Shown here one piece after another: positions 50,949 through 59,648 of a stretch of 64,000 nt of DNA. A program made the position numbers and the translations under genes. The notes below the pieces were generated by a model, which saw nothing but the letters and a program-made list of their open reading frames with translations, searched no databases and had not been told where the DNA came from. Where the stretch lies: contig DISB01000006.1 in the NCBI GenBank assembly GCA_002421685.1, positions 33,443-97,442 of the forward strand. The letters are read 5' to 3'. Position 1 is the first letter of the stretch, and each line of letters starts with the position of its first letter. This DNA is from Bacteroidetes bacterium UBA6221 (GTDB taxonomy: Bacteria; Bacteroidota; Bacteroidia; Chitinophagales; Chitinophagaceae).

Positions 50949-52205
50949 CTACTGCCACAAAACATGAAATGGCACTGCCCAAAGATTTTTCCCGAACGGA
51001 ACAACGTCTTTGCCGGAATAAAGTACTATCCCGCCAATAAAATCTTTTCCGGTGGATTCTTGTAGAAAGCGGATGCCTTTAAAGTCCTGTGCGTTGACTG
51101 ACTCCGATTTCTTGATTTCAATCGCCAGTATTGAGCCATCCGGCTTTTCCAACACAAAGTCAACTTCTTTGCCGTCACTTGTACGGAAATGGTACAGGCT
51201 GGCTTTGGTTTGGCTGAACGTCAGCAACTTGGTCAATTCAGTGGCAACATAGTTTTCAAGAACATGGCCGAATAAGTCAGGTTTGTTCCTGGCAATATCC
51301 GTAATGTTCAAATCAAGCATATGGCAGAGCATCAGGGTATCGGTCAGATAGCCTTTAGGGGATTTTACCAGCCTCTTGCCAATATTCTTAAACCACGGCT
51401 CCACATCGAAATTGACGAACATCATTTTCAGGATGTTGCGGTATGCTTTGCTGGTGACTGAATTAAGCCCCGCATCACGCGCCACATCTGAATCATTGAT
51501 AAGGTTTCCTGCACGTGTCGCAAGTATTCGCAGCAAGTTTGGCAGCACAGATATTTTTTCAAGCTCGGCAATCATCTTTACATCGCGTTGCAGCAATGTC
51601 GTGAGATAACCGTCAAACCATATCCCTCTTTCTTTAGCTCCCTGGTCGGCAATTTCAGGATAGGTGGCTGCCTCTATTGCGCCCGTGAGGCTCAAGCCTC
51701 TGTCTTTGATGCCTGTAAAATCCATGCTGATTAGCCTGTCCAGACCATCCCCTTTGCCGGAGGTCGCTTCTGCGGTGCAAAAGGGATATAAAGTCAATAC
51801 GCTCATTCTGCCCACCAAAGGATCAGAGAGCTTAGGTAAAGCAAGGATATTGGCTGAGCCTGTGAGCAGGTAGCGACCATTTGCCAGCTTTTTATCTTTC
51901 AGTCGCAATTCGTCAGCAACGACTTTCAACGCTCTGAACAGTTCCGGCACCATCTGCACTTCATCTATAATCAAAGTATCGTCATAGGCTGTTAGAAAGG
52001 CTTCCGGTTCAGACGCAGCAGCCGCCATGAGGGTAGGCTTGTCAAAAGAGACATAGGCCGCAGGGCCATTTTTACCGATTTCTCCTGCTATGCCCTGCAC
52101 AAGGGTACTTTTCCCCGACTGCCTGGCTCCGTTCAGGAAGACCACAGGGCTAACCTTGAGGGCATCCTTGATAATCGGGGTTATTTTCCGTGGTAATGTC
52201 TTCAT
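50949..52205 (-). CDS. AAA ATPase with DUF4143 (ATP-binding protein)
   Basis: A 418-residue protein when started at ATG 52205 (MKTLPRK; an upstream Met at 52229 is possible). The N-terminal AAA_14 domain has Walker A GARQSGKST and Walker B TLIIDEVQMVP; the C-terminal DUF4143 domain has VDFVLEKPDGSILAIEIKKS, whose spacing of D, E and K resembles a PD-(D/E)xK nuclease fold. Such proteins are widespread in genomes and on mobile elements; their role is unclear. It is located next to the integrase gene, in the same direction. Confidence 0.82.
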   Translation of the reverse strand: MKTLPRKITPIIKDALKVSPVVFLNGARQSGKSTLVQGIAGEIGKNGPAAYVSFDKPTLMAAAASEPEAFLTAYDDTLIIDEVQMVPELFRALKVVADELRLKDKKLANGRYLLTGSANILALPKLSDPLVGRMSVLTLYPFCTAEATSGKGDGLDRLISMDFTGIKDRGLSLTGAIEAATYPEIADQGAKERGIWFDGYLTTLLQRDVKMIAELEKISVLPNLLRILATRAGNLINDSDVARDAGLNSVTSKAYRNILKMMFVNFDVEPWFKNIGKRLVKSPKGYLTDTLMLCHMLDLNITDIARNKPDLFGHVLENYVATELTKLLTFSQTKASLYHFRTSDGKEVDFVLEKPDGSILAIEIKKSESVNAQDFKGIRFLQESTGKDFIGGIVLYSGKDVVPFGKNLWAVPFHVLWQ

Positions 52206-52275
52206 ATACGCCTCATTATAATCTTGCAAATCTAAAGATACTCTTTAAAATATCAAAAGGCAAGATTTAATATTG

Positions 52276-53487
52276 CTACTTTCCGATTACTGCATCCAAG
52301 GCATCATCCGCGCTTTTATTGATAAAACTGGATTGATAGCCGATTGTGGTCGTCACCGTGCTATGACGATATAGCTTTTGCAGCATTTGCACCGGGATTG
52401 TGTCACCTGATATATTGCCGAATGTGTGCCGGGATATATGCATGGATATTTTTTTGGTCACACCTGCTTTTTTGGCGACTTCTTTTAGATCATCATTCAC
52501 CGCCTTTAGCTTCGTCTTAATACGCATTTGAACCGTAAAAGGATCATCCAGGCTGTCCAGTCCTTTCAGTTCAGGGAACACCAGCCCTGTCTCATCTTGT
52601 TGGCTTGCATACTGATCTATTATGCGCTGTGCCTTATCCGGCACTTTCAAGCTGTCGCCTTTGTTATTCTTACCCATTGCATAGAATAAGCGTCCATTTT
52701 GAAAATCTGCCCATTTCAGACGGAACACGTCAGAAACTCGCATCCCGGCAAAGTAGAAAGAGAACAGCCATATATTACGGGCATGGTTTAGGTCTGGAAA
52801 CTCAGATAGATCAAGTTTCTCTATGGCGGCCACATCTTCGGATGTGCCGCCGACCTTTAAGCTGTCCGGGAACTTGATCTGTATTTTTCCTTTGCCGAAA
52901 GGGTAGTATTTGGCATCACAGGCCTTTTCATCTATTGCCTGGCTGAATATAGAACGCACCACAACCAAATGATTTACCGCTGTCCGTTCAGACATCTTAT
53001 ATTCAGCCTTTAGCCACGCCTTGTACCGCTTCAGTAGTGGAATAGTAAGTTCTGAAAATGGAATGTCATGTTTTAAAAATGTTTTCAGCTTTTTTACACG
53101 CGGCTTGTCAGCAGAATGGCGGTTATATTTCCTGTCCGCTTCCAGTCTTTGGATATATAAATCAGCTTGGAAGAAAACTGTAGATTCAGCTTTTGGTCTA
53201 ATTGTTCTTTTAATAGTTTGAGAGCTGACTTGCGTTTTATTTGTTTCAAGCTCTATTGATTTGTCTGTGATTTCGGCAAGTTTAGCCCGGATTAAATTAT
53301 TTAGACGAACGGAATTGGGATGTGATTTTCTGACACATTTTTCTACTGAATTCCATTGTTCTTTTGAAATGTAATGTCCCAAATAAATATAGCTTGGCTT
53401 TCTGTCTTTTATAATCCTGATGGCAATAGGGAAAAGTCCTTCTTTATTTGCTTTATTCCAAAGTAACACTGTAATGCTGCTGGCCAT
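52276..53487 (-). CDS. Tyrosine integrase of the island
   Basis: A 403-residue phage-type integrase with an arm-binding N-terminal domain (LLWNKANKEGLFPIAIRI), a SAM-like core-binding domain (about residues 105-200) and the catalytic domain: Arg in GMRVSDVFRLKW, HISRHTFG (HxxR), His in YRHSTVTTT and the nucleophile Tyr in IGYQS. It is of the Bacteroidota conjugative-element type. Its start faces the right attachment repeat about 155 bases away, with a 24-bp arm-like repeat between, the expected order for the enzyme that integrated this island in tRNA-Leu. Confidence 0.93.
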   Translation of the reverse strand: MASSITVLLWNKANKEGLFPIAIRIIKDRKPSYIYLGHYISKEQWNSVEKCVRKSHPNSVRLNNLIRAKLAEITDKSIELETNKTQVSSQTIKRTIRPKAESTVFFQADLYIQRLEADRKYNRHSADKPRVKKLKTFLKHDIPFSELTIPLLKRYKAWLKAEYKMSERTAVNHLVVVRSIFSQAIDEKACDAKYYPFGKGKIQIKFPDSLKVGGTSEDVAAIEKLDLSEFPDLNHARNIWLFSFYFAGMRVSDVFRLKWADFQNGRLFYAMGKNNKGDSLKVPDKAQRIIDQYASQQDETGLVFPELKGLDSLDDPFTVQMRIKTKLKAVNDDLKEVAKKAGVTKKISMHISRHTFGNISGDTIPVQMLQKLYRHSTVTTTIGYQSSFINKSADDALDAVIGK

Positions 53488-53519
53488 TTTATGAATTTAA
53501 TTAACCCAAATTTACAAAC

Positions 53520-53543
53520 TTGGGTAAAACATAGGTAAAACAT
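53520..53543 (+). repeat. Right terminal 24-bp repeat (candidate integrase arm site)
   Basis: Identical to 13883-13906 and in the same orientation. It contains two GGTAAAACAT units 11 bases apart and lies between the integrase start and the right attachment repeat. Confidence 0.75.
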
Positions 53544-53641
53544 TTTGCTGTTTTACGTGAATTTTAATCACTTTGCTTAGAATATGAACCCAGTATTATC
53601 AACTATTTCACGCCATTTGAATTCATTTGAATACAATAGTA

Positions 53642-53704
53642 GCAGGACTTAAAATCCTGTGGCCAGCAATGGCCGTGCGGGTTCAAGTCCCGCCTGGGGC
53701 ACAG
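53642..53704 (+). repeat. Right attachment repeat (attR core), 63 bp
   Basis: Exact copy of 13787-13849. It is the original 3' end of the tRNA-Leu gene, displaced by the insertion, and lacks the 5' half of the tRNA. Confidence 0.95.
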
Positions 53705-53710
53705 CTTAAA

Positions 53711-53737
53711 AGCCGTTCTTTCGAGAGCGGCTTTTTT
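53711..53737 (+). terminator. Original tRNA-Leu terminator
   Basis: The stem AGCCGTTCT/AGAGCGGCT with loop TTCG is followed by TTTTTT. It is similar to the element-borne copy at 13855. Confidence 0.8.
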
Positions 53738-53825
53738 GTGGGTACATAGTAAACACCAGGAATTATGGCCGTATTACCATTTCTCAGAAAAGAAATCTAT
53801 TTTTATCCCTTCAAAATTGCCATTC

Positions 53826-54167
53826 ATGAAAAAAGCGTTGAATGTTATATTGTTTTCTGCCTTGCTGGCTGCAGGATGCACCAAAACTGAAACCAAAACT
53901 GACCCCTGTGCAAAGGGCACTATTAAGTTTGTCAGCATGTCAGACTACTCTTACAGTATATACCTGAATGATGAACAAGTAAAGAATGTTGTTAACAGGG
54001 AAATATACGAACATTCAGGGTTTACGGGACATTACAACATTAAAGTACAGCAGGACTCGGGCTATGTAGCCGCACCGTATGTGAAAGAATATAGCATCAA
54101 ACTGAAAGGCTGCGCAACGGAAACTATTACTATACCCCGCCAGCCCGGTGAACCCCCGGTTAAGTAG
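53826..54167 (+). CDS. Small lipoprotein, unknown function
   Basis: A 113-residue protein started at ATG 53826, giving a signal peptide with lipobox ALLAAGC. Upstream in-frame codons would add 30 residues without signal character. The mature part is a short beta-rich domain with two further cysteines (DPCAKG and KGCATE) that may form a disulfide. It is the first chromosomal gene after the island. Confidence 0.75.
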   Translation: MKKALNVILFSALLAAGCTKTETKTDPCAKGTIKFVSMSDYSYSIYLNDEQVKNVVNREIYEHSGFTGHYNIKVQQDSGYVAAPYVKEYSIKLKGCATETITIPRQPGEPPVK

Positions 54168-54256
54168 CGCGGTGCACGGCACAGAGAGCATGTCACGACC
54201 CTGCACTATATTTGCCGCGCGTTATCCGGTAGTAAGATGCGCAATCTTCAATATTT

Positions 54257-55009
54257 ATGCTGAATGGTAAAAAAATAGTCGTGGTGTTACCGGCCTATAA
54301 GGCAGCTAATACCATGGAGCGTACATATAAAGAAATTCCATTTGACATTGTGGACGATGTAGTATTAGTGGACGACAATAGTCCTGACGATACTGTAGAG
54401 GTAGCCAGACGCATAGGCATCAGACATATAATAAAACATCATGTAAACAAAGGCTACGGCGGCAATCAAAAAACTTGCTATGCCAAAGCGTTGGAATTGA
54501 GAGCCGATATTGTGATAATGTTACATCCTGACTACCAGTATACCCCCATGTTGATACATGCCCTTGCATCAATCATAGCCTACAGTGTTTACCCAGTGGC
54601 CTTTGGGTCGCGCATTTTGGGCAAAGGTGCTTTGAAAGGTGGAATGCCCATGTATAAATATATCGCCAACAGGTTTTTGACACTTTTTGAGAATATAGTG
54701 ATAGGGCAAAAGCTTAGCGAATACCACACAGGCTATAGGGCGTTTTCAGCAGATGTAATACGCTCGATAGACTTTACGCACAATAGTGACGATTTTGTGT
54801 TTGATAATGAGATGATCTCGCAGGTATTCATGAACGGCTATGAGATTGGGGAGGTCACTTGCCCTACCAAGTACTTTGATGAGGCGTCAAGCATCAATTT
54901 TTCCAGGAGCGTGCAATACGGCCTGGGTGTCCTCAGGGTGTCGGTTATTCACAGGCTGCACAGGTGGGGGCTTATCAGGCATAGGTTGTATCAGAAACCG
55001 GTGACCTGA
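54257..55009 (+). CDS. Family 2 glycosyltransferase (dolichyl-phosphate-mannose-synthase-like)
   Basis: A 250-residue soluble GT-A enzyme. VVLPAYKAANTM, then VDDNSPDDT, and HPDYQY (the DxD-type metal site is replaced by HPD, common in this subgroup) match DPM1-like transferases. It probably transfers a sugar to a lipid carrier at the inner membrane. There is no transmembrane helix. It stands alone, upstream of the M43 protease gene. Confidence 0.87.
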   Translation: MLNGKKIVVVLPAYKAANTMERTYKEIPFDIVDDVVLVDDNSPDDTVEVARRIGIRHIIKHHVNKGYGGNQKTCYAKALELRADIVIMLHPDYQYTPMLIHALASIIAYSVYPVAFGSRILGKGALKGGMPMYKYIANRFLTLFENIVIGQKLSEYHTGYRAFSADVIRSIDFTHNSDDFVFDNEMISQVFMNGYEIGEVTCPTKYFDEASSINFSRSVQYGLGVLRVSVIHRLHRWGLIRHRLYQKPVT

Positions 55010-55160
55010 TTGTGTTTGTCATACTGCTGTCGTAAATGTATTATTATTGTACGTATGACAGAAAAATCAAACAACTGTGACAAAAAACTTTGCAATTTTA
55101 TAACAGGAATATCTATCTTTGAAACCATTGTTTTAACAGAATTTCACAATAATTATTGAC

Positions 55161-58100
55161 ATGCTTAGAAGAGTATTTTCATTGTTACCTGTTGTGCTGC
55201 TGATATTGAGCGGGGCGAAAGCGCAGACCGTGCAATTACCATGTGCCACAACCGAGGTCAACGAATCTTACAAACAGTCCTTCCCCGAAATTGCCAAATA
55301 TGAAGAGCAATTGAGGACCTTTGTAGAGCAAGGTATGAAAGACATAGCCCAGGACAGGGCAAGGGGCAAGGGTACAGCGTTTGGTGAGAATGACACGCTC
55401 CATATTCCTGTTGTAGTTCACGTTATCCACGACTACGGCAACACAGATTATGTGTCCGATAATGACATATTCAGGTTGATTGACCAGATTAATGAGGTGT
55501 ATATGAAGTGGAACGCCGATACATCAGACGTCATCACTCCTTTCAAGCCATATATCGGTAACCCAAAAATCATGTTCCACCTGGCAACGAAAGATCCTAA
55601 AGGCCAGCCAACAACCGGGATCACTCATCGCAGATCTTACCTTACTGCCGGCGGCGACGACCAAGCCAAATTTGATCAATGGGATCCGGCATCTTATTTG
55701 AATATATGGACCATTCGTGCCATTGGCAGGGGCATAGACAGGGGGGTAGTTGCTGCTTATGCAGTATTCCCCAGTTCGGCAGCGGCATTTCCTTATTCTG
55801 ATGGTATCATTACCAGTGCGGGAAATATGCTTGCAAACAAAACTATTCCCCACGAAATAGGGCATATTCTGAACCTGTACCATACGTGGGGTAATATAGC
55901 GGTAGCTACCAACTGTACAGGTGATGACGAAATTGATGATACGCCACCGACAACTGGTCACTTCGGCAGTGGACAGCCTTTCGGGACATCGGCCAATGGC
56001 AGCTGCGATGCTGCCAGCCTGTATGATACAGCCTGCACCAACAACATAAATACTTTAGCCAAAATATTGCTGGACTCTACCTTGAATATAGCGGTAGATA
56101 ATGGCATCAAAGGGTTTGACTACATACCCAGGACAAATATGACCCTGGAAAGTATCAAAATATACCCTGCGGTAATTGGTGCTGAGTTTGAGATAACTAA
56201 TTATAAGAGTAATTCTTCAGGTAACTTCAGCGTAGTAAATATATATAATACCAAAACTGCGAAAGTGGGTATGGATGCGCTGAGGCCTTCCAGCGTGGCA
56301 TCTTCAGTGACCACTCCTGTAGAAAGGGCCGGTATCACATTTCAAACACAGAAATATATCTGGATAGATTCGTTTAAAATATATCCCACAACTATCGGTG
56401 ATACATTTGTAATCACCTTGCGCAAGTTTAACAATGACCTGGTGAAGAGTTTCACCGGTGTTACTACTACCAATACCGGCGCACAGGTGGTCCCTTTCAG
56501 CGTGTTTTTGCCCAACAACAATAGCGCCGCTGCATACAGACTGCAGATAGAACGCAATCCCGGCCTGCTGGCAGATAGCCTTGCCAAGAATACACTTGAT
56601 AGCATCATGAACAATTCCAACAATCAACTGAAGAAGTTCAGAACAGTTGATGGAGTTATTTCGTTCAATAATTTTATAGACACCACTGGCCAGGATCCAA
56701 ATAACAACCCGGATTCATATAAAGGTCGTTACAATTTCTTCTACGACTGGTCTATCAGATACGATGCATTGACTATTACCGACTCCGGTGCACAAGTTGT
56801 TCCGCTTGGCTTCAAGGTAATACCTGATACCACATTCAGGCTTGTACTTACGGAAAACCCGGGCGTTTATAACGATTCGGTAGGTGCAGCGCCTTATGTA
56901 AAGAAAATTCCCTGCATCATAGATATATTAAATGAAACTACCAATGGACGTTATAATCTGCTGTACGACCTGCGCATCAGGTATGGTTATATCAAAAACT
57001 GTATTGACTACCCTGATACGGTAAATACCCAGAATATCATGGATTATGCAAACTGTCCGAAGATGTTTACGGACCAACAGGTAGTCCGCATGCGCGCCAC
57101 ATTGGCCAGCAAAATAGGTAACAGGAATCAGTTGGTGAATGACACTACACACCTGCGGACAGGCCTTATAGATTATTTGGGAGGCCCTTATGGTAAGCGT
57201 CTTGACCTAAAACCAGTTCCGGACGTTTCTGTAGAGATAAGTAACGGTGCTGAACGGGGTTACTTCCAGGCAACAGGCGTGCAGTTTGAGATGAGGCAAC
57301 GTAGTTGGAGGGATACAATCACTTCAGTAGAGTGGTCGTTTACAGGCAATGCAGATGTTCCAACTAAGGCAAGTACGTCACAGGTTGAACTTGCCTCTAA
57401 TGTTCGCAACAGGTTCAGGCAGCCGGGTTGGGTGAATGTAACCCTGAAAGCTATCGGTAACAATACCGGCGATAGTACTCAAACTTTCGATTCGCTCGTA
57501 TATGTAGCCGACGTAAATAACCGCATCAACCCGCTGAACGGGTTCTTTATGGACTTTGAAAAAGACGATGCTAACAACCCGATAGACAAATGGCCTATTT
57601 TCAACTACTTTAAGAACGACCTCAGGTGGAGGGTAACGGACAATGTGGGTTATACAGGTAGCGGCTGTATCTCATACAGCGGATTTGACCACCGTGTGCC
57701 TCCAAATGGGGCCATATCTCCGGCCGCCTACACGGGCACTCCCAAAGGAGACTATGATGACTTCTTTACCCCTGCTTTCGACTTGAGCGGAATGAAAAAT
57801 ACAGAATGCAGGTTGAATTTTATGTCATCCGGTGCATTCAGGGTTACCGACGACAGGTTGATTCGGGATACGCTGCAAATCCATTTCTCAATTGACTCAG
57901 GTAAGACATGGATATTGTTAAGGAATATAGCTAAGGCTGACCTCGGTAATAAAGGACTGGTTAATATACCATATGCTCCCCTATACTTTGGCGATTGGAA
58001 ACTGCAAAGTATCAATATACCTATGGGGGCCAGGGAACCGTTGGTTTTCTTCCGGTTCCGTTTCAGGCCAAGCGCGGATGATATAAACAACACAGTACTT

Positions 58101-58451
58101 GCAGACAGGGCAGTACCGGGCACAGGTAACAATTTCTTTATTGACCGTATTAATATCAGCCCATGGCCGGAAGGTGTGAACACGTTGCTGACCGACGATA
58201 GGAAGGTAGCATTAGCACCTAACCCGACCACAGGTAGCTCTAAGTTGATAATCAAATCCGCATCGAAGGACAGGGCAAATATTACCGTGACCGATGTAAC
58301 CGGCAAAGCAGTGTACACAGTACAGCACCAGTTGAACGGTAACATCAATACAATTGAAATACCAGCCCAGGTTATCAAAGTGAAGGGCGTATATATGGTG
58401 CATGTTCAAGCAGGCATTGAGCGTTTCACTGAGAAACTGGTGTCTTACTAA
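55161..58451 (+). CDS. Secreted M43 (pappalysin-like) zinc metalloprotease with T9SS sorting domain
   Basis: A 1096-residue protein with a signal peptide (residues 1-21, ends GAKAQ). The M43 zinc site HEIGHILNLYH starts at residue 231 (His231, Glu232, His235, His241). The catalytic domain is interrupted by inserted beta-sandwich modules at about 300-600 that share the recurring pattern GAQVVP, before the Met-turn part (NIMDYANCPKMF). A PKD-like domain and a jelly-roll domain follow. The last 80 residues (LAPNPTTGSSKL to ERFTEKLV) are a type A T9SS sorting tail. It is thus exported to the outer surface or medium by the type IX system. A terminator follows. Confidence 0.9.
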   Translation: MLRRVFSLLPVVLLILSGAKAQTVQLPCATTEVNESYKQSFPEIAKYEEQLRTFVEQGMKDIAQDRARGKGTAFGENDTLHIPVVVHVIHDYGNTDYVSDNDIFRLIDQINEVYMKWNADTSDVITPFKPYIGNPKIMFHLATKDPKGQPTTGITHRRSYLTAGGDDQAKFDQWDPASYLNIWTIRAIGRGIDRGVVAAYAVFPSSAAAFPYSDGIITSAGNMLANKTIPHEIGHILNLYHTWGNIAVATNCTGDDEIDDTPPTTGHFGSGQPFGTSANGSCDAASLYDTACTNNINTLAKILLDSTLNIAVDNGIKGFDYIPRTNMTLESIKIYPAVIGAEFEITNYKSNSSGNFSVVNIYNTKTAKVGMDALRPSSVASSVTTPVERAGITFQTQKYIWIDSFKIYPTTIGDTFVITLRKFNNDLVKSFTGVTTTNTGAQVVPFSVFLPNNNSAAAYRLQIERNPGLLADSLAKNTLDSIMNNSNNQLKKFRTVDGVISFNNFIDTTGQDPNNNPDSYKGRYNFFYDWSIRYDALTITDSGAQVVPLGFKVIPDTTFRLVLTENPGVYNDSVGAAPYVKKIPCIIDILNETTNGRYNLLYDLRIRYGYIKNCIDYPDTVNTQNIMDYANCPKMFTDQQVVRMRATLASKIGNRNQLVNDTTHLRTGLIDYLGGPYGKRLDLKPVPDVSVEISNGAERGYFQATGVQFEMRQRSWRDTITSVEWSFTGNADVPTKASTSQVELASNVRNRFRQPGWVNVTLKAIGNNTGDSTQTFDSLVYVADVNNRINPLNGFFMDFEKDDANNPIDKWPIFNYFKNDLRWRVTDNVGYTGSGCISYSGFDHRVPPNGAISPAAYTGTPKGDYDDFFTPAFDLSGMKNTECRLNFMSSGAFRVTDDRLIRDTLQIHFSIDSGKTWILLRNIAKADLGNKGLVNIPYAPLYFGDWKLQSINIPMGAREPLVFFRFRFRPSADDINNTVLADRAVPGTGNNFFIDRINISPWPEGVNTLLTDDRKVALAPNPTTGSSKLIIKSASKDRANITVTDVTGKAVYTVQHQLNGNINTIEIPAQVIKVKGVYMVHVQAGIERFTEKLVSY

Positions 58452-58471
58452 TAGTAATTAAGTGAATAAAA

Positions 58472-58497
58472 AAACCGGGCGCCATGCCCGGTTTTTT
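58472..58497. terminator. Bidirectional terminator between convergent genes
   Basis: The stem AAACCGGGC/GCCCGGTTT with loop GCCAT has T-runs on both strands. Confidence 0.88.
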
Positions 58498-58502
58498 ATT
58501 TG

Positions 58503-58931
58503 TTATTGTTTGGAAAAATGCAGTTGTTCATTCCTGGCGGGGTTGTCGTCCTTTAGTTTTACCTGGGTGTCGTTCCTTGATTCGATCACCCAATCGTCGT
58601 TGAGTTCTTTAAGTTTGTCATCTGTAGTATTAAGCGCTATCACCATCTTTTGGAAACCGTCGTCTGACACCTCATTCCATGTACCCGTGATGGTACCCGA
58701 ATTGCGTGTGGCTGTGAGTGTATTATCGTTTTTGAATTCGAATGTATAGCCATTGTAGTCGGAGGTCTCTTCCTTATCGTTGTCGTAAAAATAAGAAACA
58801 ACCCATTTGCCTGTTGTAACCGTTCCCGATACAGAAGTGTTACTGCCGGGGGTAATGTTTGTGCCTGTCTTGTTTTGACAACCCGCTGTCATCACGACCA
58901 GAAATACGGGGGCTAATAGTATTCTTTTCAT
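58503..58931 (-). CDS. Lipocalin-like lipoprotein
   Basis: A 142-residue lipoprotein (lipobox VVMTAGC) with a Thr/Ser-rich linker and a lipocalin-like beta domain (TGKWVVSYFYDND, YTFEFKNDNTLTA, ITGTWNEV). It belongs to the same broad family as the two island genes near 46-47 kb, though clearly diverged. Convergent with the M43 protease gene and sharing its terminator. Confidence 0.78.
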   Translation of the reverse strand: MKRILLAPVFLVVMTAGCQNKTGTNITPGSNTSVSGTVTTGKWVVSYFYDNDKEETSDYNGYTFEFKNDNTLTATRNSGTITGTWNEVSDDGFQKMVIALNTTDDKLKELNDDWVIESRNDTQVKLKDDNPARNEQLHFSKQ

Positions 58932-59033
58932 AAGCTTACTTTTTTACGAAAGTATATATGCTACTGAACGCATAGCCATGGAATAGGATGATACGGGAAT
59001 TTTATAATATTAAGCGAGAAAATACATAGATAA

Positions 59034-59648
59034 TCAATGAACGGTGGGAGCGGCGTAGTTCATTTCTCCGGCCTTGATGGAAACAGGTATCCTGTTTTCG
59101 GGTGGCGGAATGGGGCATGAGTATCCTGTGGCATAGGCGCACCAGGGATTGTAGCATTTATTGAAGTCTAACTCAATAAAACCGTTTTCGACATCTTTTT
59201 GAGAAAGGTCGATATAACGGCCACCGCCGTAGGTTTCGATATATGTAGTGCTGTCTGTAAAAGGTACAAAAAGGTGCTCGCGGTATTTAGGGTCTTCTAC
59301 CAATTTCAGGCTTTGGAAAACCTGTAGTTTTACCGCTGTATCATTTATCTTAAAACTAAGCCAGCCATATTGCCTGTACCTTTTGCTTTTGCCGGAAACC
59401 GTAGGCATATCAAAGGGCTTAGCATCGGGCGTGAGGGTGAGTTTCGCTTTTACCTTATAGCGTTCATCGGGCTGGTAAAACCTGAGATAACCCGTGTCAG
59501 CTGCTGTGAGCGGGCTACGCCCATCTTCCAGGAATTCTTGTTTGTAATGCTGCCTGTGCTCCAATATCTGTGCAGTATACGTTTTCGGCTGCCCGCAACC
59601 TGGAAAGACAGAAAGCATCAATACAGCGTACAAAGCCAGGGTTCTCAT
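59034..59648 (-). CDS. DUF1684 protein, exported
   Basis: A 204-residue protein with an N-terminal signal peptide (possible lipobox VFPGCG). The DUF1684 pattern is clear: DGRSPLTAADTGYLRFYQPD, FDMPTVSGKSKRYRQYG, GGGRYIDL and the ending NPWCAYATGYSCPIPPPENR. Function unknown in the family. The gene's first base overlaps the last base of the lysS stop codon, so it is probably co-transcribed with lysS. Confidence 0.88.
   Translation of the reverse strand: MRTLALYAVLMLSVFPGCGQPKTYTAQILEHRQHYKQEFLEDGRSPLTAADTGYLRFYQPDERYKVKAKLTLTPDAKPFDMPTVSGKSKRYRQYGWLSFKINDTAVKLQVFQSLKLVEDPKYREHLFVPFTDSTTYIETYGGGRYIDLSQKDVENGFIELDFNKCYNPWCAYATGYSCPIPPPENRIPVSIKAGEMNYAAPTVH

Larger units (their letters stand above)
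13787..53704. mobile_element. Integrative mobilizable element in tRNA-Leu, about 39.9 kb
   Basis: The ends are defined by a 63-bp perfect direct repeat (13787-13849 and 53642-53704) made of the tRNA-Leu 3' part. A tyrosine integrase gene (52276-53487) lies just inside the right end. A MobF relaxase, a coupling ATPase, toprim and ArdC-like proteins and HTH excisionase-like proteins are inside. No VirB4, TraG-N or other mating-pore genes are seen, so it is best called mobilizable rather than self-conjugative. The cargo includes an ABC three-component system, type I restriction-modification, CBASS, GGDEF and SIR2 genes. Cargo genes are markedly more AT-rich than the transfer genes, suggesting separate acquisition. 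Confidence 0.92.

Noticed and set aside
13787..53704. CRISPR array in the defence-rich island
   Set aside because: No regularly spaced direct repeats with unique spacers were seen; the short tandem repeats near the ends are single pairs.
57752..58378. A 208-residue minus-strand reading frame inside the M43 protease gene
   Set aside because: Opposite to the jelly-roll and T9SS tail coding sequence; no independent evidence.
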